From the NCBI GenBank assembly GCA_029237695.1, contig CM055268.1, positions 55,513,131 through 55,577,130 on the forward strand: a stretch of DNA of 64,000 nt, given 5' to 3'. A program made the translations under genes and the position numbers. This DNA comes from Conchocele bisecta. Lineage: Eukaryota; Mollusca; Bivalvia; Lucinida; Thyasiridae. Below, in pieces: positions 13,001-27,100 of this stretch. The notes below the pieces were generated by a model. It saw nothing but the letters and a program-made list of their open reading frames with translations. It was not told the DNA's origin and did no database searches. Each line of letters starts with the position of its first letter. Within the stretch, counting starts at the first letter, position 1.

Positions 13001-16000
13001 TGTTGTTTTCACGTCCAATTGAACAGATAAAACAATAGTCTTAAAAAGGATTTATTTTTATCTCGTTGTCATAAATACATGATGTTTTTACGACAGTAAA
13101 TTTATGAATTTATTCAAATAAGTTTCCGATTTAAATGCGTCCTCGCGCAATAGTCTATATTCCAACACCATATTTTCCTCCTCCGATATAGCTAATTGAT
13201 TCCGTAGATCAGCAACTAATTCTACCAGCTCTAGTCTACCACGTTCACCTGTAGCCACAGGGCAGCGTAGTTGCTTATGTCTACAAAGAGTTTGGGCACT
13301 AACGAATTTACAAGGGCATCTGGGGCATTGAAATTGTGGGGGGGGGCACAAGGAAACTTTCTACGTCTCGCTAGATGCCTTCGTAGATAGTCTTTACGCG
13401 TAAACGTTTTACAACAAGTCTCACACTCCATTATATATGTATATGTTTATGTTTATATTCAATTGGTCGTAAAAAAAAACATAATGTTTTCAAGACTAAT
13501 TGAACAGATAAATTTCATAGGTTATACAAAAGTATATTACAGAAAATATGATAACGTCAGAAAATAGAGCAGAAATAGAAAGTTTGAGAAGAGAAGCCGA
13601 ATCTCTAGGGATTACTTATAGTACACGGTTGAGAGTTAGGGGGTTGACAAAGCTGATAAATGCCACAAAGAATGAGGCGTTTATGAAGCGGTTTACCCGC
13701 GCCCACAAACGAGGAGCCTTTAATGATATATCCAAAGCAGAGGAAGTTGGTAACAGAATTCAAAAAGAAAGTATTGCGGGGTTAAGGGCTAGTGTAATTA
13801 ATTCTAAAGAATTACCTTCAAGCACGTCTCAAATTAGACGCACAGGTGACCAAATACCAAATAATAAGAAAAAATCTATAGTTCGCGCGATAGTGGAAAA
13901 AGGTGAAGAAATATTGGGTGCTCACGATGAAACAGGTTGGAAAAGGTAGAAAATGGAAGACGGGTAGTTACATTATCCTTTCGTAAAAACATTGACATCA
14001 ACGAGTCCGAACGCATGTCCGATAAACTCGCTCCGTATCTAACAACAAATTTTTATTTGAGATATTCATATTCTTACAAGCTAGAACATATGGAGGAAAC
14101 TATAAATGGAAAACCTAAAACTCTAATATTTCACAAAAATCTCGGTGGTAGCGAACCACTATCATCAATGAAAACCGTTAAAAAATGGCTGTCAGATAAG
14201 GAGCAAACACGAATAATGTCCGATAAAATAGACAGACCAAATACAAAGTGGAAGTTTGTAAGATGGGTAGAGGTTTTTGTAAAGCTAATACAGGGTAGTA
14301 GGGGAATAGATTTGGGACTACAATCCAAAGAAGCAGCAGGAGGAGAACTTCCAGAATGGTTGAGGAATAGAAAAGGTATGTATTCTTTAGATAAGTATAA
14401 TGACGATCTTTGTCTGTTCAGGTGTCTAGCTATGCACCTTGATAAAAAGATCAGACCTGACAGATGTACAGAAAAAGCGGAAGAACTTAGTAAGCAATAT
14501 TTCGGTAGAAATGTTGTTTCACCAATTCCTTTTAAAGATCTGAAAAAGGTTGAAGAGTTTTTTAAAATCGGTATAGAAGTATATCAACCGACCAAATATA
14601 ACGTATGGTGGTTGAAAAAGGTACCAGCACACTATAATGAAATAGGTAATAAACCAATGACAATAGGACTGTTTAATAATCACGCATTTCTGATAAAAAA
14701 CCTTAAAAACCTATCTAAAACTTACGCCTGCAATAATTGTAAACAGAGATTCACAAAAGCGAGTAATATGAAGAGACACGGACCAACATGTATGAAAGGT
14801 GAGACAAAAATAGTATGTGATGGTAATTATTTAGAGCGCCCGCGTTCGTCGTTCGAGAAAGCGTTCTACCCAAAAGGTTCTAACAGTTATGGCGCAATCG
14901 ATTGGATACAATCTGTGGAAAAGCGGGAGGGAATTCACATTCACCACGAACAGTGTGGACACGGGGGTGAAAGATGGATTTTAGGAGCTCCAGTAGATGG
15001 ATACTGTCCAGAAACCAATACCGTATATCAATATCACGGCTGTTACTGGCACGGGTGTGAGATTCATGCAAAGCATAGAAAAGAAGAACGCGCATCCACT
15101 ATGAGAAGAGATACATTTATTAGAAAAAGCAAAGAATTCAACCTAGTAGTTATGTGGGAATGCGAATTCCAAAGAACGGGTAAAGATATAAAGATCGGTT
15201 GCGACACTACTCTTTATCCATATCAGATAGTATACGATTTTGAGGCATATCTCAACCCACCTAATTCTAAAGAATTACTTAAAACGCTAGGTAGTAGTTT
15301 AGAGTACGAAGCTGAGCACGTTCCGGTAAGTGTTAGTATAGGAGATAATTTCTCAGGAACAGTAACTCATATTTGTGATAAAGATCCTGCAAAACTTATA
15401 GAAAAATTTGTAGAAGATTTGAAAGTCAGGGGAAAAGCTATAAGAGAAGAAGTGTGGTCAAGATATGGGTTTAATACAGAACATTTACGTAAAAACCAAA
15501 TCGCTAAGATCGAACAGTGGATAGAGCAAGTACCGGTTATAGGTTTTAACAGCAGTAAGTACGATATAAACTTAATAAAGAAATATTTAGTAGGTGAACT
15601 ATCTGCAACAACAAAGAAAGTAATGGTCGGAAAACGGGCAAACGCAACAATATTTCTATTTACTCCGGAGTTTAGATTTCTTGATGTAATACTTTATCTA
15701 GGACCCGGTGTAAGTTACGATAGTTGGATAAAAGCCTACGAATGCAAAGGACAGAAATCTTTCTTTCCTTATGAGTGGTTCGATTCTCCAGACAAACTGA
15801 ATTACCCAGGACTACCGGATATAGAGAATTGGTATTCCAAACTATCTGGGAAAATGTTAATAGATGAAACAGAATTAAGTAAATGTCGTAGAATTTTCGA
15901 AGAAAATAATATGAAAACTTTCAGAGATTGGTTGAAATATTATAACGATTTAGATGTAGCACCGTTCCTAGAAGCGGTGGAAAAAATGTGTGAATTTTAT

Positions 16001-19000
16001 AAACACAGAGGTGTGGATATTTTCAAAGATGCGGTAACACTACCTGGAGTAGCTATACAATATTTATTGAGAGGAACCATTAAAGAACAAAAATCTATAA
16101 AGGTGGTTATACCGGAGGGGGCTCTATATGCACCAAAAGAAGAAACATACGAAATGATGAAAGACGCTCTAGTTGGTGGTCCATCAATAGTATTTACACG
16201 CTATGCAGAAGCCGGTGTTTCAAATATTAGATCAAATGAAATTAACAAACCTTGCAAGGCTGTTTTGGGGTACGATGCAAACGCGTTATATTTATCTACG
16301 TTAAATAAAGATATGCCATGTGGAAAAGAAACTATACAACATATAGTTTCCCCACATAACCCTAAACTTGTTAAAAAATTTTGTAAAAGAGTTTTATCTG
16401 GAGAATGGTTTGGGTTTGCGGAGGTGGATATAGAAGTTCCACACAACTTAAAAGATAAGTTTTCTGAAATGTCTCCACTTTTTATAAACAGAGAAGTAGA
16501 GGTTAATGAAGTTCCCGCGCACATGTTAAAATATTTAAATGATACTGGCCGAACTAGAGGAAACGGAAGAAAATTGGTGGGATCTATGTCGGCCACTAAA
16601 GTATTGCTGTACGCGCCACTGTTGAAATGGTATTTAAAACACGGCCTAGAAATAACGGGAGTTCATCGTGTTATAGATTATATTAGTGGTAAACCCTTCG
16701 AATGGTTCGCAAAAGAAGTTACAGCCGCAAGACGAACAGGCGATGTAGAACCAAATAAGAAACCAGTAGCGGATATAATGAAATTATTAGGCAAATTCGT
16801 GTTGTGGAAAAATGATAGAGGCAAAAGAGAGACATTTAAATACGACATATACACAAGACGAAACCTGTGTTGACAAAGCGTTAAGATCTGCATTCTTTGA
16901 TGATTTGGAAGAGATAGGAGATGCGTACGAAATATCTTCCCGAAAACCCCGGTGTGCAGTAAAGAGCCCCTTCCACTGTGGAATAGCGGTTTATCAACTA
17001 GCTAAATTGAGAATGTTGGAATTTTACTACGAATTTCTAGATAAATACGTAAAAAGAGAAGACTTTGAATTAATACAGATGGATACAGATAGTATGTATA
17101 TAGGAGTTAGTGGAAAAACGATAGAGGAATTGATTAGACCTAACTTACTAGACGAGTTTGAAAAAGAAAAAAAATAAATGGTTGGCTTGGGATAAATGGA
17201 GCGAAAGAGAGCCCGGACTTTTCAAAATGGAATTCAGCGGAGATAGGGCGATAGCGTTATCTAGTAAGTGTTATTTCGTAGAAAAAATTAATTCTAAAGA
17301 TAATTTGGAACAAATTAATAAAAACTCTGCGAAAGGAATGTCCAAGAGAACTAACAATTTAAATTGGGATAGATATAAACGAGTACTAAGTGAAACTACA
17401 GAAGATGGAAAGCACATTATAGATGTAGCGCAAAATAGAGGATTTAAAATGAAAGACGGTGTTATGAAAACGTACTGTCAAAAAAAATTAGGACTCTCGG
17501 CGTACTACGATAAAAGACGCGTGTTACCAGACGGAATACATACCGAACATCTCTAAAGAATCTGACGATCCGGGGTAGCTGGGTGTCAGAAGGCACCATA
17601 AGAAGTTCTTCGCGAACAAAACCGCGAGATGGACCATCAGTCAAATAATAGAGCACGGGCTCATCGGGTTTGGTAATAGAGCGATCCAGATGATAATACA
17701 TTCATTGACCACACGGGATTCAGTCGCGCGGCGGCTGCCACCTTCGAGCTCTCCCGGTTGATAGAGGTACCGGACGTCAATATCTGATGGAAGCCGCTGC
17801 TCCTCTAAACCAACGGGTCGCCCGCGCGAGACGGCAGATGGCTTGCTCGTCACCCTTTTAAACTGATAGCATCTACAGGCTTCTTACCTATCAATCTGGT
17901 CACCTCTCCGTTCAGTGCGGAGACCACGGCGGGCAGTCTGGCCACCCACTCGGTCGATCGCGAATGAGGTTTACAAGTTCTTTAGCGTATTGGTGTCCGA
18001 ACAGTCTCTCAGCCAGGGTTCGATTGAAGCGTTCCACGATCCCCTGGTCCGGTGGATGTTGACGCGGCCTCGTCTGATAGAAACTTTATGCTTAGACAAT
18101 AGATGAGAGACCGCGCCCATGAACTCGCGGCCGGGATCGACCTGGAGAAGATTCGGCCATTTGAGAGGACTCCTCTTATATTCGGGAAAGAGCCTCGGCC
18201 ACTTCCTTAGACTCTTTAGTGGCCAACGGCTCAGCCCCCTTGTAAACGACTCGCTACGTCAACGATTGTCAGTGCGTACTTGTACGTCTTGCGACCGACG
18301 CGATCGTGAGGTAGAAACAGGTGGTCCGCTTGGTGAACTTGGTTCGGCACCGGCACGTCGAATTTTGGGCGCGGAATATTGTGAGGCGCTGGTAAATAGA
18401 TCTGCCAGATGGCCTGCTTCTTGAGCCATTCCTTGACAGCGTTTTCTGAAACCTTGGTCGCCGCCGCGAGGTTCTTGATGGCCGCGAGTCCCTTCCAGTA
18501 TCCGCGTGGGCTATAGTATGTATTCGACAGCTTGCGCGTTAGTTTGGTATCAAGTTTGCGCGTGTTCATCGTATGCGAAGTATTCTAATATATCGGAGCA
18601 ATCTCCAACATGCCCTCGCCAGTTCGTCCGGTAACTGCGTCGTTAATAATAAACCTTTGTTGGAAGTTTCGCTGCAGCCCCAATCGCGTTTGGGTTGGAA
18701 CAGGAGAGGGGAATCTAATTCAACATTGTTGATGGAGGAATCTAACATCCGCTTTGCGAAAAGGGTGGCGCTTTTTCGTCCTCGCGCCACGTCTCGAGAC
18801 AAATCTGGGCCAGACGAATCATACTCTTTGCACCAGGTAAACGATGTTTTTGGGCAGTGTAGCCTACATCGATCATAGCGTCATAAAGTTCGTCAACTAA
18901 CATCGTTCTATATATATATATTTATAAAAAAAAATGTTTTTTTAATTAATTAATTTAAAATCTCGATTGGATATAGTAGCCGACGAGACCCACCACACCC

Positions 19001-22000
19001 ATTCCCACGACGATGAACGCGATCTCGCGGTCCTTTTGGGGGTCTGACGGTACATAGAAATCTGAAAGTTGGGGCTCGGGATCCATTGGATCGAGACTTT
19101 TGTGCGGATATGCCAGCGCGTACTCGCGGTTGGCTTCTTCAACGTTCTGAAAAGTTTGCGCGGCGTGATTTTCGCGGCGAAGCTCTTCATTGACCAAGTC
19201 CAGATGGGCGGTTCGTTTTTTCGACCACGCTTCCTTTGCGCTATTGAGTTGTTCTACAGCTAAATCATGGCGCTTACGCTCCTCATCCACGTTCGAGCTT
19301 TTCATTTTAGAGAATATAAAGTTGCTACCGCTGAACGCCAATGCGTTTACAAGCGCACCACCTACTATTACTGCGATTGAAGCCATTTATTTCCATATAT
19401 TAACTGGTAGAATTCCAGCTTTAACTAGATAATCTCGGGTCCAAAACTGCGGCCGCTACATCTAGGTCGCGAGCCTACGTCTCTCACAGTAAAGTCCAAT
19501 TTGGGAGCAGGTTTCCTCCTAGGGCCATCTTTGATAGTCGAGCATACCCGATACTGAAACCCGATATCACCACGGCGTGATAAAGCGCATTCACTAACAT
19601 TTTACCATCTTGTTCAGCCATTGTTATAATTATGCATATAAAATGGGTCGCGATCAATGTTTAAATGGGGCGCATCCAACAGTGTCGGGGGTTGTTTTTT
19701 CAATTTCAACCTCGTTGATGACCTGTTGTTGCAACGGTAAAGCACATACAGGGTGCCCACAACCGACAGACCACCAACAACAACCCACGGGATCCAATCA
19801 GTATTGGGAGTTGGAGCAATCGGTTTCGATCCAATAGCGATTGGGGGAGGAAACAGCTGCCACCGGGTGTTTTGTCGTCTCCGATTGCAACTCCAATCTC
19901 AATTTGAGTTTGACATCTTGAAGCTCGGCGAGTATTTTTTATCTTGTTTAACTTTTCGGGTGACAGCCGCCGCCCGCCCAGCTGCCTGTCTTTTCGGGTT
20001 TTTATGTCGTGCTGTTGAGGGTTCATCCAACGTGCTCTGGTTCAACTCCCAATTTCGATTGGGTTGAGTGTGGTTCCGTCACTCTCTCGGGTGTGTCTTG
20101 TGTCACCATTTATAATATTAGGGCTTATAGTTCGTGGGCATATATGTCCAAATTGACAGTGTTTACCCGTGGTCAACGCGGTTGTCAGCGGAGCTAAGTA
20201 CATTCCAAACTTGTGATAAATTGAGCAGCAGGCTGTTCTAAGAGTGTGACCTATAAAAGGGTCAGTCTCTAGTCATCAATCAACCCCGCGGTGTTTGGTA
20301 TAGGGAGAAGTATACTAACGGCGGTTGCGTACAAATGAATAGCCGCCGATCCGAGAGTTTTTGTCATCTCCGCTCCCAATTTGGATTCGTATCGCGCATA
20401 CATTTTATCGATCTCCGCATCTGACATCTTATCCACCTGAAAAACTGAGAGACGCCTACCGAGATAATGCTCCGATTGTCCCCCAGCAACCAGCGCAGCT
20501 AGCCGCTCTCATCGCGCCGCATTTTCATTTTCATTCGGAGTCGTTGCACTCAACCCAATACCAACCCCCGATTCCGATTGCTCTGTCGGATCATTATTGT
20601 TGGCAGTCGGAGTTGAGGTTTCTTCTATTAGCTGATCGAGAAGTTTGTCGCAGTTCATTTTTCTTAAAATTAATTTAACTATTCTAACAAGTCTCATCAC
20701 TTTAACATATTTATTTATTACAAAAAATAATAAATGCGCACCACCCGATACTTATGATCACCATTATGCCTGCAACAAAGCTCGCAGCGTGGAGCACCAA
20801 ATTGTTAACATTGTTAACCATTTGTTAAGCATTTGTTCAGCATTTGTTCAGCAATTGCTAAGCATTGTTCAGGAATTGCTAAGCATTGTTCAGCAATTGC
20901 TAAGCATTGCAATAGCTTATTACTTTGTAATTTTCCTAATTTTTTCAAAATTATTAATTAATTGATAACTTTATAAGCAGTTGGTTGATCAGTCTTTAGC
21001 AGAAGCTTGGCGTGCTTAGTTTTCGAAAGCATCTGTCGAACCTCCAGGCGCTCCTCGCGCGTTGGGATAACGTCATTCTCTCGAAGACAGTCATCGAATG
21101 AGTCTCGGTCCTTGCAGTGAAAGAGGGCGACCCATTTCGTTTGCTCGCGCAGATCCTTGAGGACGGCGTTGTACTTTTGAGTGGATATCCATACGCTTTG
21201 CCTAGCATGGCGGCCAGAAAATGCGAGCGCGGAGAGCATGTCCTTCTTTTTGGTCATCGCCGCCTTGGCTGAGCAATCATCAATCACGTATAGGGTGGGC
21301 TCACCCTGGAATTTTTGGTATAAACCACGCAACCAATCGTGAAGCCTATCACCAGGGTCAATAACGTATACCTCAGGGTCGGTCCATATCCACGGGCACC
21401 GCTGATAAGTATCGTTGTGCCGCACAGTGGGACATAGGATCACAATGTGACGAAAGGCATCGCGGTAGGATCCCTCGAGTAAGTCGAGGATGAAAACCGT
21501 TTTTCCACATCCTGTCTGCCCACATATTATGGCAGAGTGAGCATCTCCAATCGTGAATTGGTATTGATTGTTAATTTTCTTAATTAATTCTTTAGAATTA
21601 TCAAAATTAGTAGATCGCTGATACTATCGACCATCTTCGATGTTGAGTTGTGCGTCTGTAATTATATAAGTACACGTTCAATGGCCCGGCTCCGTCCGCC
21701 TCTTTGGTTATCTGGATCGTCACACCCTAACTAGCGTTCTCAACTTGGCGTCCGCTACCGTGTATTTGGTCATCGTCGCTGGCTCGCATGTCTAGCCATA
21801 ACGCGTATTTGGTATTCAGGAATCCGCCGAGGGAGACGGCCGAGAGATGCAGGTCTTTGGCAACTGCTGCAACCTCCGGAGAGCGCTTAGAGCCGGCAGC
21901 AAACTGCTTTCTTACTTCGTCCCACTGCTGGTGCGCGCGAAGACCCGCGCTGTAGAGTTGATTGGGGACTCCCTCGATCGTCACCTCTACCTTCGTGATT

Positions 22001-24096
22001 TGGGTTATAGAATCTGTCGGTTTTCTAGCACCGAATGCGAACCGAGCATCCTCGAACAACATCAGTATAACCTTTCATCGAGCGGGCGGGTACGTTGACG
22101 TTAATATTCCACAATGTGTCGCCTTTGTCTTTCGTCATCTTGCGATGGCGAAGAACTCGGTCGTAAAGTATGGCAACGCGCCCGGCGTACTGGGTTCTGA
22201 TCAATCGTGCTAGTTCGGGCATCGTGGCCATGTCGTACTCCAGCGAAACATTATCGATCGCATACGTCGATAACATGTCGCTGGCTATGATAACTCGGCC
22301 GTAGTCGTTGAACGTTAGTTCGTATTCGAGGCGGTCAGCCAAAGCGCTCTGATAGTAGGGCATGTGACTCTCCAGCAACTCAAAGTCGAGCGGGATGTAG
22401 AAGCGGTTGCCGTAAGCGCCCGCGACCGCGTTGTACTAGAGTTGTTATCTACCTTGTAGCAGCCCCGATTCTAAGTTTGGTTACGTTCTTATTTTTGCTG
22501 GTGTCAATACCTTGATAGACAGCGTTTTCAAGCTCGTGTGACGTCTTCCACAGGTCCTGATAGCAATGGTAGACGTCGCTGTCATCGATCGACATCACCT
22601 CATTACCAGAAATCTTTATCATAGTCTTCTTGACTATGGCGCGACCCAAGTTCTGAACGACGGTTCGGTCCGCGTCCGTCGACGTTAGCGAAATAGTGAA
22701 AGCGAGGCGAACAGTACCCGGAACAATGACGTCGTTAGCTCCGAGGTTGGGGAAGCGGACTAAGAGCTGCTGGTTCTGGTCGATCGTCGATGGGTTGTTC
22801 TAATAACGACACTCTGTCTCACGCCTTTTGCCCCGAGGGGCTCACGCAGTCTGCGGTATGGATTGAGTTTGCGACCGTATTGACTCGAAGACATAATTAA
22901 TTTTATTGAAACTATTAAACCTGTATTGTTTTTGTCTTTAATATAATAATAATTATTAAAGATGGCTGGTCTCGATATTGGTATGGACGAATTCGATCGC
23001 ACTACGGGCGACCGAGACGATTACCTCGATGATGATGATTATGATGATGAAAAAAAAAAATTATATGGATCCATATAGCCGCGGAGAGGGCTTTTGACGC
23101 TGATGACTACTTCGATAATATGCTCGACGAAACGTCCTTCATAGAGTACCCGCCCGATGCGAGTACACATTTCGAAACGTGGGAGGCCAAATCCAAAACT
23201 CCGACATGGGCGGGCGGTGCTAAGATTCCTGAGGGGATCTCCAAGAATGAGCTGGCGTCTACCAAGGAAACGGAAACTCTGGTGAAACGGTGGGAGCGTA
23301 TAGTGTCTAAACGCGGCATCTCCGCCTCGTTGGAGTTTCGCAGCACTAAAAGAGGAGACTGTGGGTTAAATGGGCAGTACCTGGAAGTTGCTGACGTACA
23401 AGAACGACCAAAAAGTCCTCAGCCCCTCTTCATTGAAGCGATATGGAGTACTCCTCGCTCGAGCTCTCGGAGTGCTCGACGACATTCAGGCGCCGCTGCC
23501 TACAAAAATGGTAAAAACCCTACATCTACACCGACGAAACGCTGGAGAAGACGGCCGCCACTATAGAAACGATCGAGCTCAGCGAGATCCCTCGCGTAAC
23601 CACCGACGTTATTAACACGATTGAAACCACGGTCAACGAAATAAACGGCACGAATTTTGACCCACCGTTACCTCTTCGCGAACTCCGGACTCGATAAGGT
23701 TCTGCAAACAACTCGGGGCGAAACTAGTCAATAACCTCTCCAAACTCTCAGCGCTGGACAAACATATTGCTCTAGAAGAAAGAAAAATAAAGGAAGCACG
23801 TGGCGATAGAAAATCTACAGAGCGGATCAACAAACTCCTGCGGTCGTTGCGGGATGAAAGAGAAGCTCGATTGGAGGCTGCCTCGACTAACCGTGAGACG
23901 CTTTCCGGTCAATTAAGTCGGAGCCGCGAAACAATCTCTAGGGTCCTGCACGAGGACACTACACTCGGTGCGCGTATTCGCACTCTGTTCAGAGAGAAGG
24001 GCGTCACGATAATAACCGTCATCGCGGCTTTCAGCATGATTATATCGACCCTAATTCTATCTATATCGTCTCTAGTTCTATCTATCACAGGTGGTT

Positions 24097-24178
<82 letters not shown>

Positions 24179-27100
24179 ACCAGCACCATCGGTGGGGTAA
24201 AAGAATGGATTAAAAAAAAAAAAAAACAACTAAAAGCCCTCGCCAATCTCCTGGCTAAATTAGCAGGAAAGTTGGCTGCCGCACTACCTGGACTGATCGG
24301 AAGTATCGTTTCTTACTTGCTATCTAGTATTATCAAAAACGGTTGGATGGCTCGCCAATAATACGTGGGCTTTAATCGTGGCAATCGCCGGTCTCTTATT
24401 ATTCTCTGCCAGAGAGTTCCTACAACCAAAGCGTAAATAATCCGATCGCCACGAGGGCGATGACGAGCCCTAATTTCTCCTCCTCGTGTGTTGTGCTTCC
24501 AATTTCACCCAATTTACGATTTATTGGTGTTTCTCCAATCGCGATTGGTCTGTTGATGGAACTCGATGGTGCATCCAATTTACGAATTGGGGGTACTGGG
24601 TTCGATTTACGAATTGGGGGAGGTGTATCCATTTTGTGTTTTATGAAATCGGTTCCACTGTTGGGGGTGCGCTTGATGATATCCGTGTTAACGTTACCGT
24701 TGTGGCCGATTTTTTGATTGGCGGTGGCGATTACGATCTGATTATTGTAACCGTCAACCGGGTCGTCTCGTAGTATCATATTGCTCGGCGCCATATAAAG
24801 ACCTATTCCAAATACATAGTCTACTGGGGTGCTGGCATTCTGCAAAACGTCTTGATAATTCTGGATCGCCTTCTCCAGGTCCACCCTAGCCGAGATGGCG
24901 TCCTCTACAAGTGCCAAGAATTGTTTTTGTGCATCAAACGCTGTTCCCATGCCCAGTATAGAACTGCGAGTTTGCTTCTGTGCGCGAGGATGGCCAGACG
25001 TACGTGCGAATGGAGTCGTTGACGCGAGTAACCCCGGCCTGTGTGAACCCTATACCCTTATCTAACATAAATGTACACCACGCGTCCTGAACCTCAGCAG
25101 CCTGCTGTATGTAATCGACGTGAGCCCGTTTACTAAGGAGGTAACATTTTACAAGAAAACACGCCACAGTGCCGACCTCCAGACACTTCTGGCCCGAAAG
25201 TCATCGTCGCGGGGTCAAAATTCCCGGCGTTCCGACTGACGATGTGGTCACCGAGTGATCGTGTCTAAAATCAGTCTGTGTCCAATTACCCGGACTGGCC
25301 GTGAATGAGAACGTCCCCGAGGCCGGTGCTGGTAGGAAATGCTTTCTGTCTCCAGTCCGCGTCTTTTGAAACGTTAAATTCGTTACACAGTCTTTCAAAG
25401 GCCATACGGTCGTATGCGTTGGAATAAATGGGATCCCAGGTGTCGTCTTGAGGTAGTGAAATACCTAGTTCTTTGAGAATCCTCCTAATAGTATAATACG
25501 TGTGAAAGTTGTAGACACTTCGGAGCATGACATTCTTGGATGTCAGATGGTCTTTATATGAAACTCCACACCCGGCTGTTGCGCACCATACAGCGAAATT
25601 TATTTGGTTCTGCCAAAACTGCATCGGTGTTGCTTTCCACCCGTTTACCACCTCCATCGTAGTAATCTTGGGCAGCCTATATTGTTCAAGATGTTAGGGA
25701 ATTTGGTGGTAAAGCCACTGTCCGGTCTAACCGTTACGGTTGGGTGTACAAGGTGGTTAACAACGTCTTTTTGTGTGTATTTACCTCCGACCGCGTACTT
25801 TACATTAGAGTTAAAGCTAAATGCTTTGGTATCCATTGAAAGATATTATTATGTTTGCTACTATAACTAATGTTCAAAAAGGGAGTTGTGAACTTCAAAA
25901 ATTAATAGACAACTGCTGCGGAAAACACCGTGTAGGCCTTAGATCAATCACCTTCACGGTTGGATGGCAGAATGTGGGGAAGAGTGAAGGGTTTTACTAT
26001 GTGAAGGATGGACAACAATTAGGTGTAAAGCTGCCTCTCGGACTGTGGGGAATAAGACAGCTCAAAGATTTTGTCAACTCAGAGCTTGACGGTATAATCA
26101 ACCTCACAGTATCGAATGCTACCGGGCTCACAACAATGATCATCAGCAGTGATGTAGTGGTCTCCCCAGGGTTGGGTATTCAACTCGGTTTTAGAGAGAC
26201 ATACTCCTCAAACAAAGGAGTGTTCACCCGGGTGAGTACGTCGGTGATAACCCGGTGGACTTCACCTTCACGAAAACTCTCAGGTGCACCTGGATCGGGT
26301 GAACACATCGTACAACACGATAGACGGATCCCCCAGCACATTACTGAAAACTGTGCCCGCCAGCGATTGTTTCTATGGCGAGACTGTAACCTTAGACTTC
26401 CCACACCCAGAGATGAAAGTTTTGGAATCGGGACACATCCACGAGTTGAAGATTTATATTCTTGATGATAAAGGGCGAGAGTTGAATTGAATAAACGAAT
26501 TACCCGATTTCGGTCGTCCTAGAAATTTCAAATTAATTATTTAGAATTAAACGCATGTTCGTAATATATATTATCAACATTATGAGTATATACGGACCAG
26601 GTAGTTCTTCCGATTGGGTGACAAATTCAAATAATTTGGAACCTGCAGAAGGGGGATTCATCCCGACAGAGGGCGACTTTTTAACTACCCAAAAAACAAA
26701 GGCCTTGATCAATAGAACTATATCGAGGGCCACGGACGAGATTCACAAGAGTCTACTATCACAACTTAGAGAATATGCCCTGGCTGTGAATACACAAAGT
26801 CGTGAAGAAACGCATACGGAACTAAACGAACTAGGTAAAAAATAACCAAATTTAGAAAAGAGGCCCGGTTGGGGATTGATAAAGCCCGAGAATACCGCCA
26901 GGCTGACATTACGGAGGTTTTATGGGGTGTTGCGCTTAGAAGACTCTCTCAGCAAAGAAGCTACACTTGCTGAATTAGACGGGAAAATAATCGATTTTCG
27001 AAATGAGGCCACGTCGGGTATTGAGAAAGCACGAGAAGACCACCAGGGCGGACCTTACGAAGGCTTATGAGGTGTTGCGCTCAGAGGACTCTCTCATCAG

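Noticed and set aside
13548..17556. Introns within PolB to explain frame changes
   Set aside because: Breaks fall in short A runs with no GT...AG boundaries or inserted sequence; frameshift is the simpler reading.
18119..18424. ORF opposite the integrase
   Set aside because: Antisense shadow; the minus strand carries the catalytic motifs.
20361..20678. ORF opposite the 20042-20658 gene
   Set aside because: Antisense shadow of the conserved minus-strand protein.
23909..24229. Minus-strand ORF with Gly-Ala repeats
   Set aside because: Shadow of the Ala-Pro minisatellite on the opposite strand.
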